Counted from the stretch's first letter, positions 1 to 8,172 are shown. The stretch: 32,137 bases of DNA from a virus (IMGVR_UViG_3300042516_000813:1-32137); one strand, 5' to 3'. Numbers and translations: made by a program. Notes: generated by a model not told the origin, from the letters alone.

Positions 1-35
1 TTGCTGCCGAGCGTGCGCGCAGGTACGAAAAAGAC

Positions 36-785
36 ATGACGATGGATCTTGAGGACGGGGTCGTACTGGTGGCCTCTGACTGCCACTATTGGCCGCAGGT
101 GGTAACGACAGCGCATGAGGCGTTCTGCAAGCTGGCAAAGGCGCTGAAGCCGAAGCTCGTAGTGCTGAACGGCGACATCCTTGACGGCGCTCGCATCTCC
201 CGTCACGCGCGCATCATGTGGGAGAAACAGCCAGAGCTGAAAGATGAGATCTATGCGGTGCAGGATCGGTGCGCTGAGATTGAGCGCGCTGCGGGTAACG
301 CTGCTTTCGTGCGCACGATCGGCAACCACGATGCGCGATTCGAGAACTACCTATCCAACCGGATTGGTGAGTTTGAAGATATGACCGGCATGACGCTGCT
401 CGATTACCTGCCGCGCTGGCGGGCGGGTTGGGCGCTGCACCTCAATCACGGCACGAAGGGCTGGACTGCAATCCGGCACAGGCCGGTCGCTGGTGGCATT
501 CATTCTGCCTACAACTCGACGCTCAAGGCTGGCGTGAACTACGTTCACGGGCATCTGCACAAGCTGCAGGTGACGCCGTGGGCTGACTACCGCGGACGTA
601 GATACGGCGTAGATACGGGAACGATGGCCGAACCGTATGGGCCGCAGTTCAACTACACCGAGTCCGGCCCGGTGAACTGGGCGTCTGGGTTTGCGGTGCT
701 GACCTTCCACAATGGCGTGATGCTTGAGCCGGAGCTTTGCGTAGTGCAGCACGGCGCGGCATGGTTCAGAGGTGCGCAGGTATGA
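36..785 (+). CDS. calcineurin-like metallophosphoesterase
   Basis: Predicted metal-dependent phosphoesterase of unknown substrate. All motifs of the calcineurin-like fold are visible in order: D15-x-H17 (SDCHYWP), G46-D47-x2-D50, G96-N97-H98-D99, H138 in NHG, and H171-G-H173-x-H175. Such enzymes are often encoded beside head genes in podophages, but their role in infection is not settled; nucleic-acid or nucleotide turnover is an inference. The ATG at 36 has no convincing ribosome binding site. The same frame is open to the window edge and reads AAERARRYEKD just before it, so the gene may start upstream and be 5'-truncated here. Its TGA overlaps the next start as ATGA. Confidence 0.85.
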   Translation: MTMDLEDGVVLVASDCHYWPQVVTTAHEAFCKLAKALKPKLVVLNGDILDGARISRHARIMWEKQPELKDEIYAVQDRCAEIERAAGNAAFVRTIGNHDARFENYLSNRIGEFEDMTGMTLLDYLPRWRAGWALHLNHGTKGWTAIRHRPVAGGIHSAYNSTLKAGVNYVHGHLHKLQVTPWADYRGRRYGVDTGTMAEPYGPQFNYTESGPVNWASGFAVLTFHNGVMLEPELCVVQHGAAWFRGAQV

Positions 786-1057
786 AAATGATGCTGCTCT
801 GGTTGCTGATTGTTTTGCAGGTCGTCGATGCGCTAACAACGATGAAGATTCTTGAGAAAGGCGGGCGCGAGCTAAACCCTGCGATGGACTGGGTCTTTCG
901 CAAGATCGGCGTGCTCGAAGGGCTCTTTATCGTCAAGACGCTGGTTTGCGGAATATGCTGGATATGGATGGAGTCCATCCCGGTCTGGGCGTTCCTGTTT
1001 CTGATCGGCGCGACCTCGCTGGTCGTTCACCACAACATCAAGCAACTGCAAAAGTGA
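782..1057 (+). CDS. small membrane protein, DUF5658-like
   Basis: A 91-residue protein of unknown function with about three hydrophobic segments: residues 3-16, 42-58 and 62-80. The pattern of a first helix followed by DALTTMKILEKGG and ELNPAMDWV resembles the DUF5658 family of small integral membrane proteins; this is a pattern-based guess. The start at 782 was chosen because it overlaps the phosphoesterase stop (ATGA) and lies behind GAGGTGCGCAGG; the in-frame ATG at 737 would add a charged stretch that is only a shadow of the upstream gene. A holin role cannot be excluded, because no other lysis gene is seen in the window, but nothing points to it specifically. Confidence 0.65.
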   Translation: MKMMLLWLLIVLQVVDALTTMKILEKGGRELNPAMDWVFRKIGVLEGLFIVKTLVCGICWIWMESIPVWAFLFLIGATSLVVHHNIKQLQK

Positions 1058-1248
1058 GCGAGTTCCAGCAGGCGTGGCAGGCACCGGAGCTGTGCCGCAA
1101 GTGCGTTTGGTTCTGCCCGTGGAATGGGCAGGGCTACGGGTGCGCGCACGATACCGTCAACGGGTTGCTCGGCGGCGTGGTGCGCTGCGAGGGAAAACAC
1201 TTTCAGCAATGGGAGCCGTGGGTCATGCCTAAAATCAAGGATCTCTAA
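1054..1248 (+). CDS. small cysteine-rich protein
   Basis: A 64-residue protein of unknown function. It starts with GTG at 1054, overlapping the previous stop as GTGA, which supports translational coupling. Cysteines at 14, 17, 21, 30 and 45 (C-x2-C-x3-C-x8-C-x14-C) suggest binding of zinc or an iron-sulfur cluster, and the C-terminal third is rich in tryptophan and proline. An ATG-initiated longer form from 946 is open but would overlap most of the membrane-protein gene, so the GTG is preferred. Its stop overlaps the next ATG by one base (TAATG). Confidence 0.6.
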   Translation: MSEFQQAWQAPELCRKCVWFCPWNGQGYGCAHDTVNGLLGGVVRCEGKHFQQWEPWVMPKIKDL

Positions 1249-1547
1249 TGACGTTCTCAATGATGCGGGCGCGGGTCGCCCAAGTGCTTCACCGCACTCG
1301 CGGGTACAAGCGGCTATTCATGGCCCCCGGCACCAACGAGCTGTCCGAGGATGGTCAGATTGTGATGGCGCATCTCAAGCGGTTTTCCAAGTACGGAAAG
1401 CCGCCGATCGCGCCGGGCGTGCAAGGGGATTTGTTTCAGCTTGGCCGGATGGTTGGCCGGCAAGAAACGGTGCAGATGATTGTCGAGGCGCTGCACTTGG
1501 ACGAACGAACCTTGACCAATTTGCAAGAGGACTTCAGAGATGAGTGA
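1248..1547 (+). CDS. Bbp19-like phage protein
   Basis: A 99-residue protein resembling the Bbp19 family, named after a Bordetella phage BPP-1 gene located just upstream of the scaffold and capsid genes. The typical features are present: an RGYKRLFMAPGTN motif near the N-terminus, a central DGQIVMAHLKRFSKYG helix, and a LGRMVGRQETVQMIVE helix in the C-terminal half. The function of the family is unknown; its constant place next to the head genes suggests a part in capsid assembly. The AAGGA ahead of the ATG supports the start, and the gene overlaps the scaffold gene by 8 bases. Confidence 0.7.
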   Translation: MTFSMMRARVAQVLHRTRGYKRLFMAPGTNELSEDGQIVMAHLKRFSKYGKPPIAPGVQGDLFQLGRMVGRQETVQMIVEALHLDERTLTNLQEDFRDE

Positions 1548-2394
1548 CGATCAAGGGTCTGCAGAGGCAGGCAACCCGACTGCAGCGGCACCTGCATGGT
1601 ATGCGCCGGAAGGGATCGCTCCCGAGGTATCTACCTCGCTCGGCGAACTGGTGAAGGCGAAAGGCTGGAAAGGGCCGGCGGATGCGCTGCTTTCGTATCA
1701 GAATCTCGAAAAGGTATTCGGCGCTGACAAGGCCGGGCGCACGATTCTCGCTCCCAAGTCGGACGATGACGCCGACGGGTGGAGTGCCGTCTACAACCGC
1801 CTAGGAAGGCCGGAGAGCGCAGACAAGTACGAGCTGCCTGTACCGGAAGGCGACGATGGCTCGTTCGCTCAGGCGGTCGCTCCGGTGCTGCATGAGCTTG
1901 GGCTGACCAGCAAGCAAGCCAAAGGGCTCGCCGAATGGTGGAACCAGACGTCTGCGCAGCGTATCGAAGCCGAGTCCGAGGGTTTCTCTGCCAAGTCGGA
2001 GGCCGAGTACAAGGAGCTGCAGAAGGAATGGGGCGCTGCCGCGGCGCAGAATGAGGAGCTCGCCAAGCGTGCGGTGCTCAAGTTCAGCAAGGAAGCCGGC
2101 ATCGATGAGACGGCCTTTGATGCGATGGAGCGGGCGATTGGCACGGCCAAGCTGATGAAGCTCTTTCACTCGATCGGCTCCCAGTTCGCAGAGGGCTCAT
2201 TCGTTTCGAGCGACACGCCGACGGGCGGTGCGATGACGCCAGCTCAGGCGAAGAACAAGATCGCCGGCATGTTTGCCGATCAGGAGTTCATGGGCCGTTA
2301 CATGAACACCGACGAGCGCGTGCGCGCTGGGGCGATTGAAGAAATGATGAAGCTGCAGCGGATGGCGAATCCCGAGCTCTTTACATCAGAGTGA
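1540..2394 (+). CDS. capsid scaffold/assembly protein
   Basis: A 284-residue acidic, largely helical protein placed immediately before the major capsid gene, the standard position of a scaffolding protein. Visible marks are a low-complexity N-terminus, a WKGPADALLSYQNLEKVFG segment (about residues 43-61), a LGRPESADKYELP segment (about 88-100), and a long charged coiled region at about 140-180. Phage scaffolds of this group share exactly this layout. The protein would guide procapsid assembly and then leave. No protease domain is visible, so exit of scaffold by proteolysis is not supported here. AGAGG precedes the start. Confidence 0.8.
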   Translation: MSDDQGSAEAGNPTAAAPAWYAPEGIAPEVSTSLGELVKAKGWKGPADALLSYQNLEKVFGADKAGRTILAPKSDDDADGWSAVYNRLGRPESADKYELPVPEGDDGSFAQAVAPVLHELGLTSKQAKGLAEWWNQTSAQRIEAESEGFSAKSEAEYKELQKEWGAAAAQNEELAKRAVLKFSKEAGIDETAFDAMERAIGTAKLMKLFHSIGSQFAEGSFVSSDTPTGGAMTPAQAKNKIAGMFADQEFMGRYMNTDERVRAGAIEEMMKLQRMANPELFTSE

Positions 2395-2444
2395 GCAGGG
2401 CATACCATCCGAATGTCTTGTGAATTTTCTCCTGAGAGTAACTT

Positions 2445-2472
2445 GCCGGGGAGGTAACTCCCCGGCCTTTTA
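2445..2472 (+). terminator. intrinsic terminator/attenuator between scaffold and capsid genes
   Basis: A perfect 9-bp stem (GCCGGGGAG / CTCCCCGGC, 2445-2453 with 2458-2466) closed by a GTAA tetraloop of the GNRA type and followed by CTTTTA. The T-run is short, so it is probably leaky and could set the ratio of scaffold to capsid transcripts. Alternatively it may act as an RNA processing or stabilising hairpin at the 5' side of the capsid message. Confidence 0.6.
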
Positions 2473-2612
2473 GGAGACAGGGCAAGCCGCGAGGCCCCTA
2501 AGACAGTCGGAAAGACGACCGCCCGGCTAGAGCGTATCTGGCAAGGATTCTGGCCCCGGCAACGGACAAGCCATCCGAGAACAGTAATTCATTTTGTTTT
2601 TGGAGGGCTATC
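2473..2612 (+). promoter_or_regulatory. long untranslated leader of the capsid gene
   Basis: About 140 bases without a gene lie between the hairpin at 2445-2466 and the capsid start, unusually long for this otherwise compact genome. It holds small hairpins such as GCC-GCGA-GGC (2486-2495, GNRA loop) and GTCG-GAAAGA-CGAC (2506-2519), and ends with a strong ribosome binding site (GGAGGG). No convincing sigma-70 promoter was seen. The likely role is an mRNA leader that stabilises or boosts capsid expression; this is an inference from position. Confidence 0.4.
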
Positions 2613-3500
2613 ATGGCCGATAATATTGCAAGCGTTTATGCCGTCCAATACGGCACGAACATCTCGCTGCTTCTGCAGCAGAAGGGCTCCAAGCTGCGCT
2701 CTGCGGTGCAGACTGGTTCTTACAAGGGCAAGCAGTCGGAAGTCGTCACGCAGTACGGTGCCACCTCGGCCCGTGCGGTTTCGACCCGCTACCAGCCGAT
2801 CGTCCCGGTCAACACCCCGAACAATCGTCGGTGGGTGTTCCCCGAGGATTACGACTGGGCCGACCTGATCGACAACTTCGACAAGCTCCGTCTCCTCGCT
2901 GACCCGCAGTCTGCCTATTCGCAGAACGGGCTCTATGCGATGGGCCGCGCGATCGATGACGTCATCATCTCGGGCATCTTCGGTGCGAACAAGACGGGCG
3001 AGGCTGGCGGCACGACCACCAACTTTGCCACTTCGACTCAGCAGGTTGCTGTGAACTACGCTGCCTCGGGCAACGTGGGCCTCACGGTCGACAAGCTGCG
3101 CGAAGCGCGTCGCATCCTGATGGAGAACGAAGTCGACCTCGACGCCGAGCCGGTGTATTGCGCCATCTCTGCCGAGCAGCACGATGACCTTCTCGGTCAG
3201 ATCCAAGTGACCTCGGCTGACTTCAGCTCCGGCATGCCGGTGCTTGAGGATGGCAAGGTGACCCGTTTCCTCGGGATCAACTTCATCCACACCGAGCGTC
3301 TCCCGACGAGTTCGAGCCACCGCCGTTGCCCCGTGTGGGTGCCGTCGGGCGTTCATCTCGGCATGTGGAATGACATCATGTCGAACATCACGCAGCGTCG
3401 TGACCTCTCTTCGCATCCTTATCAGATCTATCTGATGGGAACCTTCGGTGCCACGCGCACGGAAGAGAAGAAGGTCGTTGACATCCTCTGCGCGGAATAA
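2613..3500 (+). CDS. major capsid protein
   Basis: A 295-residue coat protein that would form the icosahedral shell, of the BPP-1-type HK97-fold group. Features seen: an N-terminal arm with VYAVQYGTNISLLLQQKGSKL, the segment RWVFPEDYDWADLIDNFDKLRL (described by its position, about residues 72-94), GRAIDDVIISGIFG (about 111-124), a glycine/threonine-rich loop, then TVDKLREARRILMENEVD and a C-terminal half ending in EEKKVVDILCAE. The position after the scaffold, the length and the strong GGAGGG ribosome binding site all agree. Codon use is strongly biased to C/G-ending codons (gtc, atc, ctc), as expected for the most highly expressed phage gene. Confidence 0.92.
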   Translation: MADNIASVYAVQYGTNISLLLQQKGSKLRSAVQTGSYKGKQSEVVTQYGATSARAVSTRYQPIVPVNTPNNRRWVFPEDYDWADLIDNFDKLRLLADPQSAYSQNGLYAMGRAIDDVIISGIFGANKTGEAGGTTTNFATSTQQVAVNYAASGNVGLTVDKLREARRILMENEVDLDAEPVYCAISAEQHDDLLGQIQVTSADFSSGMPVLEDGKVTRFLGINFIHTERLPTSSSHRRCPVWVPSGVHLGMWNDIMSNITQRRDLSSHPYQIYLMGTFGATRTEEKKVVDILCAE

Positions 3501-3514
3501 GGGAGTAAACGAAA

Positions 3515-4015
3515 ATGGCAGTTGTAGCAGTTAAGTCGACCCTTATCACCAATGCAGACGCGACCCCGGTCGTCCTCAATAGCCCGCGTGTTGATGGCGG
3601 CAGCGAGCGTGTGGCGGTAGCCACGGCGGCGATTACGGACACCGATAGCATCGCTTCGACCTATCGCATGTTCCGTGTGCCGTCGAATGCTGTGATGACG
3701 GATCTCCGCATCTACTCGCCGGACATCGGCACCACGACGATCACCGACATCGGCCTCTACGCCGCTGACGGCGGTGCGGTTGCTGATGCGAACTTCTTCG
3801 CCGACGCTCTGTCCCTCAAGGACGGCGCGCTGAACGGCGTGGACGTTCTGCATGAGGGCGGTGGGTTTTTCACCATCGCCAACTCCGGCAAAGAGCTGTG
3901 GGACGCCCTCGGCCTCACCAGCGACCCCGGCGTGCTCTACGATGTGACTCTCACGCTGACGGCGGCGGCTGACGCCACCGGCACCGTGAAGCTCGTCGGT
4001 CGTTACACGGCGTAA
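3515..4015 (+). CDS. putative capsid decoration/cement protein
   Basis: A 166-residue beta-rich protein directly after the coat gene, with its own ribosome binding site (GGGAG) 14 bases downstream of the coat stop and followed by a strong terminator-like hairpin. This pairing with the coat gene suggests an abundant head-surface or cement protein. Recognisable stretches are VVAVKSTLITNADATPVVLN at the N-terminus, DSIASTYRMFRVPSNA, and DPGVLYDVTLTLTAAADATG near the C-terminus. I know similar proteins after coat genes of podophages, annotated only as hypothetical; the cement role is inferred from position and fold type. It is not obviously the same family as the BPP-1 cement protein. Confidence 0.65.
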   Translation: MAVVAVKSTLITNADATPVVLNSPRVDGGSERVAVATAAITDTDSIASTYRMFRVPSNAVMTDLRIYSPDIGTTTITDIGLYAADGGAVADANFFADALSLKDGALNGVDVLHEGGGFFTIANSGKELWDALGLTSDPGVLYDVTLTLTAAADATGTVKLVGRYTA

Positions 4016-4021
4016 TGAATC

Positions 4022-4055
4022 GGGGCGGGCCTGTAACAGGGCTCGCCCCTTTCTT
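4022..4055 (+). terminator. intrinsic terminator after decoration gene
   Basis: A 10-bp stem GGGGCGGGCC (4022-4031) with GGCTCGCCCC (4040-4049), containing one G-U pair, closes an 8-base loop and is followed by TTTCTT. It separates the capsid/decoration pair from the tail genes, so it would reduce transcription into the tail module relative to the coat gene. Confidence 0.65.
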
Positions 4056-4069
4056 GATGGAGAGCCAAC

Positions 4070-4264
4070 ATGGCAGACCGTTTCTACGGAATTGACCGCG
4101 GCGAGCAGGGCGTGCGTAACGTGACGGAAGGCGCGGCCTCTACGGCCACGACCGACGTCGAAGTGCGCGTCGATCTCGATGCAAACATGCAAAAGATGGA
4201 AGTCTTGCTTGCCCTTGACACGATCAAGGAAGCGATCCTTCAGGACACTTGGCCGCCGGCTTAA
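4070..4264 (+). CDS. small hypothetical protein of the head-tail region
   Basis: A 64-residue protein of unknown function between the decoration and tail-tube genes, with GGAG ahead of the ATG. The N-terminus MADRFYGIDRGEQGVRNVTEG is followed by a beta-like stretch (TTDVEVRVDLD) and a C-terminal helix (MQKMEVLLALDTIKEAIL). Its place suggests a small structural or assembly protein; no domain is recognised. Confidence 0.65.
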   Translation: MADRFYGIDRGEQGVRNVTEGAASTATTDVEVRVDLDANMQKMEVLLALDTIKEAILQDTWPPA

Positions 4265-4282
4265 TAGCTGCGGGAGACGCCC

Positions 4283-4885
4283 GTGGCTGCTAGTGACGTC
4301 GCAATCGCAAACCTCGCGCTCACCAAGATTGGTGACTTGAGGATTACGAGCCTCTCGGACAATACCAAGCCGGCCCGAGAGGTTTCTGCCGTCTACTCGA
4401 TGCTGCGCGACAAGCTGCAGCGAACCTATAACTGGCGCTTTTGTGTAAAAAGGGCGGTTCTGGCAGCAGAAGTTGATACCCCAGTTTTCGACTACAGCTA
4501 CCAATATCCCGTACCGTCCGACTGTCTGCGCATCCTGCAGATCAATGCTTACTATCCAGCGCCAGACCTGTCCGATCTGATTAGCAGCGGCGGGCAGGAA
4601 TATGTGCTCGAAGGCGGCAAGATCCTGACCCGCAGCTCGGGCTCGCTGAATCTGCGCTATCTCGGGCGCGTGACTGACCCCACAAAGTTCGACACCTCGT
4701 TCGATGAAGCCTTCGCGTCATCGATCGCTTACAACGTCGCCGAGGCGCTCACACAGTCTGACGGCAAGAAGAATGCGGCGCTGCGCGATTACCGCATGGC
4801 GCTGATGGAAGCCATCCGTGCCAACGCTATCGAGAATCCACCGGAGTCCATTGCGGATACGACTTGGATTACTGTGAGGCTCTAA
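4283..4885 (+). CDS. tail tubular protein A-like (T7 gp11 type)
   Basis: A 200-residue adaptor protein that would sit beneath the portal and join it to the nozzle. The opening AASDVAIANLALTKIGDLRI and the following VYSMLRDKLQRTYNWRFCVKRA are the signature of the gp11/TTPA family, and the length equals that of T7 gp11 (196). PSDCLRILQIN and EAFASSIAYNVAEALTQSDGK are further family-like segments. The start is GTG at 4283, behind GGGAG. The protein is followed with no gap by the nozzle gene, as in T7-like phages. Confidence 0.82.
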   Translation: MAASDVAIANLALTKIGDLRITSLSDNTKPAREVSAVYSMLRDKLQRTYNWRFCVKRAVLAAEVDTPVFDYSYQYPVPSDCLRILQINAYYPAPDLSDLISSGGQEYVLEGGKILTRSSGSLNLRYLGRVTDPTKFDTSFDEAFASSIAYNVAEALTQSDGKKNAALRDYRMALMEAIRANAIENPPESIADTTWITVRL

Positions 4886-7747
4886 ATGCCAAACGCCAAT
4901 CCAGCCGTCGTCAATTTTAACGGTGGTGAAGTCGGGCCAATGATGAGTGGCCGCACGGACTTCGATAAATATCCATCGAGTATGCACCGGATGCGGCGGT
5001 TCATCCCGACCGCGCAGGGGCCGGCCAAGCGATCGCCGGGTACAAAGTACGTCTTGCAGGCGCGCTATCCCGACAAACGGGTGTGGCTGCAAAAGTTCGA
5101 GTTTGCCTTCGATCAGGCGTATGTCATCGAGTTCGGTGACCAGTACTGTCGTTTCTACACCGACCGCGGCGTAGTGCTGGAGACTGGTCTTGACGTCAGC
5201 AACGTCACGAATGCCAGCCCCGGCGTGTTGACCTATGTCGGCACAGACCCGTCGAACGGCGACTGGATGTATGTCAAAGACGTTCTTGGCATGCCGGACA
5301 TCAATGGCCGATACGTCAAGGTCACGAATCTCAACGCTGGCGCTAAGACGTTCGAGCTCTACGACATCAACGACCAACCGATCAACACGACCGGATACGG
5401 CACTTATGCCGGCAACGGCGACATCCAGCGCGTCTACACGATCGCATCCCCGTACACGGTTGAGGATTTGTTTACCGCGGAGGGAACCTCTGCGCTCTCA
5501 ATCACTCAGTCGGGCGATGTGCTCTATGTCGGCTGCGAGGGCTATGCGCCGCGCACGCTGACGCGCAGCGGGCAAACAAGCTGGGCCTTCGCCGAGTACG
5601 CACCGACAGATGGGCCGTTCCAAGCGGAGCCGGTAACGAAGGTCAACTTCTCGCTCTCGGCAACGACCGGATCGGTAACGGTGACCGCGGGCAGCACGGT
5701 TTTTGATAACAATTCTGCTGGGATGCTGCTGCGTTTGCAGCCGATCAACATCACGACAACACAATGGGAAACCGGCAAGGCAACCACCGCCGGCAATATC
5801 CGCAAGAGCGCGGGCAAGTTTTACGAGGCGGTCAACTCGGCAACGACCGGCGCGGTGCGCCCGATCCACGAAGAAGGCGAGGACTATGACGGTACCGCTG
5901 GCGTTCTCTGGAAGTTCCTGCACCCCGGCTATGTGATTCTCAAGATCACGGCGGTGACGAGCGGAACGGTGGTCACGGCAGACGTTATCGGGCCGGGTGT
6001 TGCGCCGACCGAACTGCTGTCGTCGACGCCTTGCGCCTATCGCGTGGGCGCGTGGGGTACGGGCATGGGTGCTTCGTTCCCGTACAAAGTCACCTTCTGG
6101 CGCGATCGCCTGTGGTGGGCTGGCGGTCAGAATGTGTACGCATCGGTGGCCGGCGACTACAGCTCGCAAGCGGTCGACACGATGGGCGAGATCCTTGCTG
6201 ACAATGCAATCAATCTGACGCTCGCGGTCGGCAACGTCGACAAGGTGCGCTGGATGCGCCCCGGCAACGCGCTGATCGTTGGTACTGCGGGCGCTGAGAT
6301 TGCGATCCGCGAGAACATTACGACTGCGGCGCTCGGGCCAGAGAACGTCAAGTTTGACTTGCAGTCGGCAGAGGGCTCGATGGAGCTTGAGCCGATCCTT
6401 GTCGAGGACGCTGTACTGTTTGCCCGCGTCGGCGGTCGACGGATCATCGAGCTGCGCTTTGACATCCAAGCGGATGCGTGGGTTCCCCGCGACATGAACG
6501 CGCTCTATCCCGAGATCACCAAGTCGGGAATCATCGACATCGAGTTCCAGAAAGAGCCGGACGACATCATCTGGTGTGTGCTCGGCGATGGTCGTCTTAT
6601 CGGCCTGACCTACGACCGTGAGCAGAATATCTACGGCTGGCACCAGCACCCGATCGGTGGCCGCAACGTCAAGGTAGAGGCGGTGCAGGTTATCCCCGGC
6701 CCGGCTGGCGACGTCGATGACGTTTGGCTTGTGGTGTCGCGCACGGTCGAGGGCGATGTGGCGTATGAGCTGGCGACTGAGGCGGGCGACGATCTCATCA
6801 CAGAGGGCGACGACCGGCTTGTGACCGAGGCCGACGTCGAGTTCACCCGCCGCACGGTAGAGTATTTCGCGCAGGCGCTCGAAGAGGGCGAGGACATTCA
6901 AGGCGCGGTGTATCTTGACGACTCGCTGGAATATAACGATTTGATTCCGGCAGACCTGTTCCTTGGCTCTGGCTATGACACCGTGGGCAGTACCAACGTC
7001 ACGGCTACGGTGACGTCCTCGCTGGAGCTTGCAACGGAAGCGGATGAGATTTTGGAAACCGAGGACGGCTTCGACATCGTGATTAACGATCCGGTGTTCG
7101 TAGCGAGCGACGTCGGGCGCGAAATCGTTTATCGGTATTACGACGAGGCATTCGGCCAATGGCGCAGCTCGCGTGCGCTCATTACCAGTTACCTCAACGA
7201 AGAGCAGATTTTTGTCACAATTATTGCGGCATTTTCTGACAACGATGTGCTGTTTAATACTTGGCGCATGACCGCGACCTTGCTGCGCGGGCTGCACCAC
7301 CTCGAAGGCGAAACAGTATCTGCGCTCGCAGACGGTGCTGAGGTGACGGGCCTCTTAGTCACAGACGGCAAGGTGACGCTGCCTGTGGCGGCTTCTCGGG
7401 CTATTGTGGGCTTGCCTTATACCTCGACCCTAGCCACGCAGAGAATCGAGGCAGGAGCCTCCATAGGCACGGCACAGGCCAAGACCAAGCGCATCCACAA
7501 GCTCGCCTTGCGGCTGTACAACAGCCTCGGCGGCAAGATCGGGCCGAGCGCAACGAATCTGGACTACATCATTTACCGCACCGGATCGGATTTGATGGAC
7601 GAGGTGCCGCCGCCTGTGACGGGCGATACCGATGTTCTCCCGTTCCCCGGCGGCTATGAGACGGACGGAAGAATCTGGGTGGTAGCGGATCAGCCGCTGC
7701 CGCTGAACGTGGTGGCGCTGTATCCCGAGCTGGAGACGGCAGGTTGA
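4886..7747 (+). CDS. tail nozzle / tubular protein B-like stabilisation protein
   Basis: A 953-residue protein expected to form the tail nozzle, the counterpart of T7 gp12/TTPB or the P22 gp10-like stabilisation proteins. The opening FNGGEVGPMMSGRTDFDKY and RRFIPTAQGPAKRSPGTKYV is diagnostic of the family, and the MNALYPEITKSGIIDIEFQK and GWHQHPIGG segments (beta-propeller part) fit as well. An acidic repeat insertion at residues 629-654 contains three eight-residue units, LATEAGDD, LITEGDDR and LVTEADVE; a related LATEADE/ILETEDGFD pair occurs near 715-730. The gene starts behind GTGAGG just after the gp11-like stop and overlaps the next gene as TTGA. Confidence 0.85.
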   Translation: MPNANPAVVNFNGGEVGPMMSGRTDFDKYPSSMHRMRRFIPTAQGPAKRSPGTKYVLQARYPDKRVWLQKFEFAFDQAYVIEFGDQYCRFYTDRGVVLETGLDVSNVTNASPGVLTYVGTDPSNGDWMYVKDVLGMPDINGRYVKVTNLNAGAKTFELYDINDQPINTTGYGTYAGNGDIQRVYTIASPYTVEDLFTAEGTSALSITQSGDVLYVGCEGYAPRTLTRSGQTSWAFAEYAPTDGPFQAEPVTKVNFSLSATTGSVTVTAGSTVFDNNSAGMLLRLQPINITTTQWETGKATTAGNIRKSAGKFYEAVNSATTGAVRPIHEEGEDYDGTAGVLWKFLHPGYVILKITAVTSGTVVTADVIGPGVAPTELLSSTPCAYRVGAWGTGMGASFPYKVTFWRDRLWWAGGQNVYASVAGDYSSQAVDTMGEILADNAINLTLAVGNVDKVRWMRPGNALIVGTAGAEIAIRENITTAALGPENVKFDLQSAEGSMELEPILVEDAVLFARVGGRRIIELRFDIQADAWVPRDMNALYPEITKSGIIDIEFQKEPDDIIWCVLGDGRLIGLTYDREQNIYGWHQHPIGGRNVKVEAVQVIPGPAGDVDDVWLVVSRTVEGDVAYELATEAGDDLITEGDDRLVTEADVEFTRRTVEYFAQALEEGEDIQGAVYLDDSLEYNDLIPADLFLGSGYDTVGSTNVTATVTSSLELATEADEILETEDGFDIVINDPVFVASDVGREIVYRYYDEAFGQWRSSRALITSYLNEEQIFVTIIAAFSDNDVLFNTWRMTATLLRGLHHLEGETVSALADGAEVTGLLVTDGKVTLPVAASRAIVGLPYTSTLATQRIEAGASIGTAQAKTKRIHKLALRLYNSLGGKIGPSATNLDYIIYRTGSDLMDEVPPPVTGDTDVLPFPGGYETDGRIWVVADQPLPLNVVALYPELETAG

Positions 7748-8172
7748 TTGAGGTCGTAAAGTTCCGCCCGGCGCACCTCGATGAACTGAGGCTGCAGCCC
7801 TCGCAGGAATACCTCTCAGCCTTCGTCGGTCGACCGGGATATGGGCAGGAGCTGGTGGAGGCAGGGCCGTGCTATACGGTGCGCAGGGATGGAAAGATCA
7901 TCTGCTGCGCTGGTGTGGTGAACCTGTGGACAGGCAGAGCGTCGGCGTGGGCGCTTTTGTCGTGGGACGCAGGTAAGAGCATGAGGCCGCTGCACCGCGA
8001 GGTGTTGAAGTTCCTTGATCGCTGCGAGATTCGGCGCGTCGAGGCGTATGTATATCCGGCCTTTGAGCCCGGTCACAGATGGGCGAGAATGCTGGGGTTT
8101 GAGTTTGAAGGATTGATGCGGGCATTCGGCCAAGACGGAAACGATATGGCGATGTACGCGAGGATTCGGTAA
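7744..8172 (+). CDS. GNAT-like virion protein (T7 gp13 type)
   Basis: A 142-residue protein with the general layout of the acetyltransferase-like proteins found at this place in T7-like phages (internal virion protein gp13). Seen are EVVKFRPAHLDEL at the N-terminus, a central GKIICCAGVVNLWTGRASAW and a C-terminal VEAYVYPAFEPGHRWARMLGFEFEG, typical of the final strand and helix of a GNAT fold. The acetyl-CoA loop is poorly conserved, so catalysis is doubtful; a structural or assembly role is more likely. The start is TTG at 7744 overlapping the upstream stop, behind GGAG, which indicates coupled and weaker translation. Confidence 0.7.
   Translation: MIEVVKFRPAHLDELRLQPSQEYLSAFVGRPGYGQELVEAGPCYTVRRDGKIICCAGVVNLWTGRASAWALLSWDAGKSMRPLHREVLKFLDRCEIRRVEAYVYPAFEPGHRWARMLGFEFEGLMRAFGQDGNDMAMYARIR

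Noticed and set aside
782-1057. Holin assignment for the first small membrane protein
   Set aside because: Only hydrophobic pattern supports it; no endolysin is seen nearby and the sequence fits a known family of unknown function better.
2504-2514. CAGTCGGAAAG in the capsid leader, nearly identical to CAGTCGGGAAG at 24534-24544
   Set aside because: An 11-base match with one mismatch is expected by chance in a window of this size; no shared hairpin context.
2589-3416. Antisense open frame across the capsid gene
   Set aside because: A mirror of a strongly biased, clearly recognised capsid gene; no ribosome binding site or family pattern.
5498-7300. Long antisense open frame of 600 codons
   Set aside because: It lies entirely opposite the nozzle gene, is Arg/His-rich and has no protein-like pattern; it results from the GC-rich codon use of the true strand.
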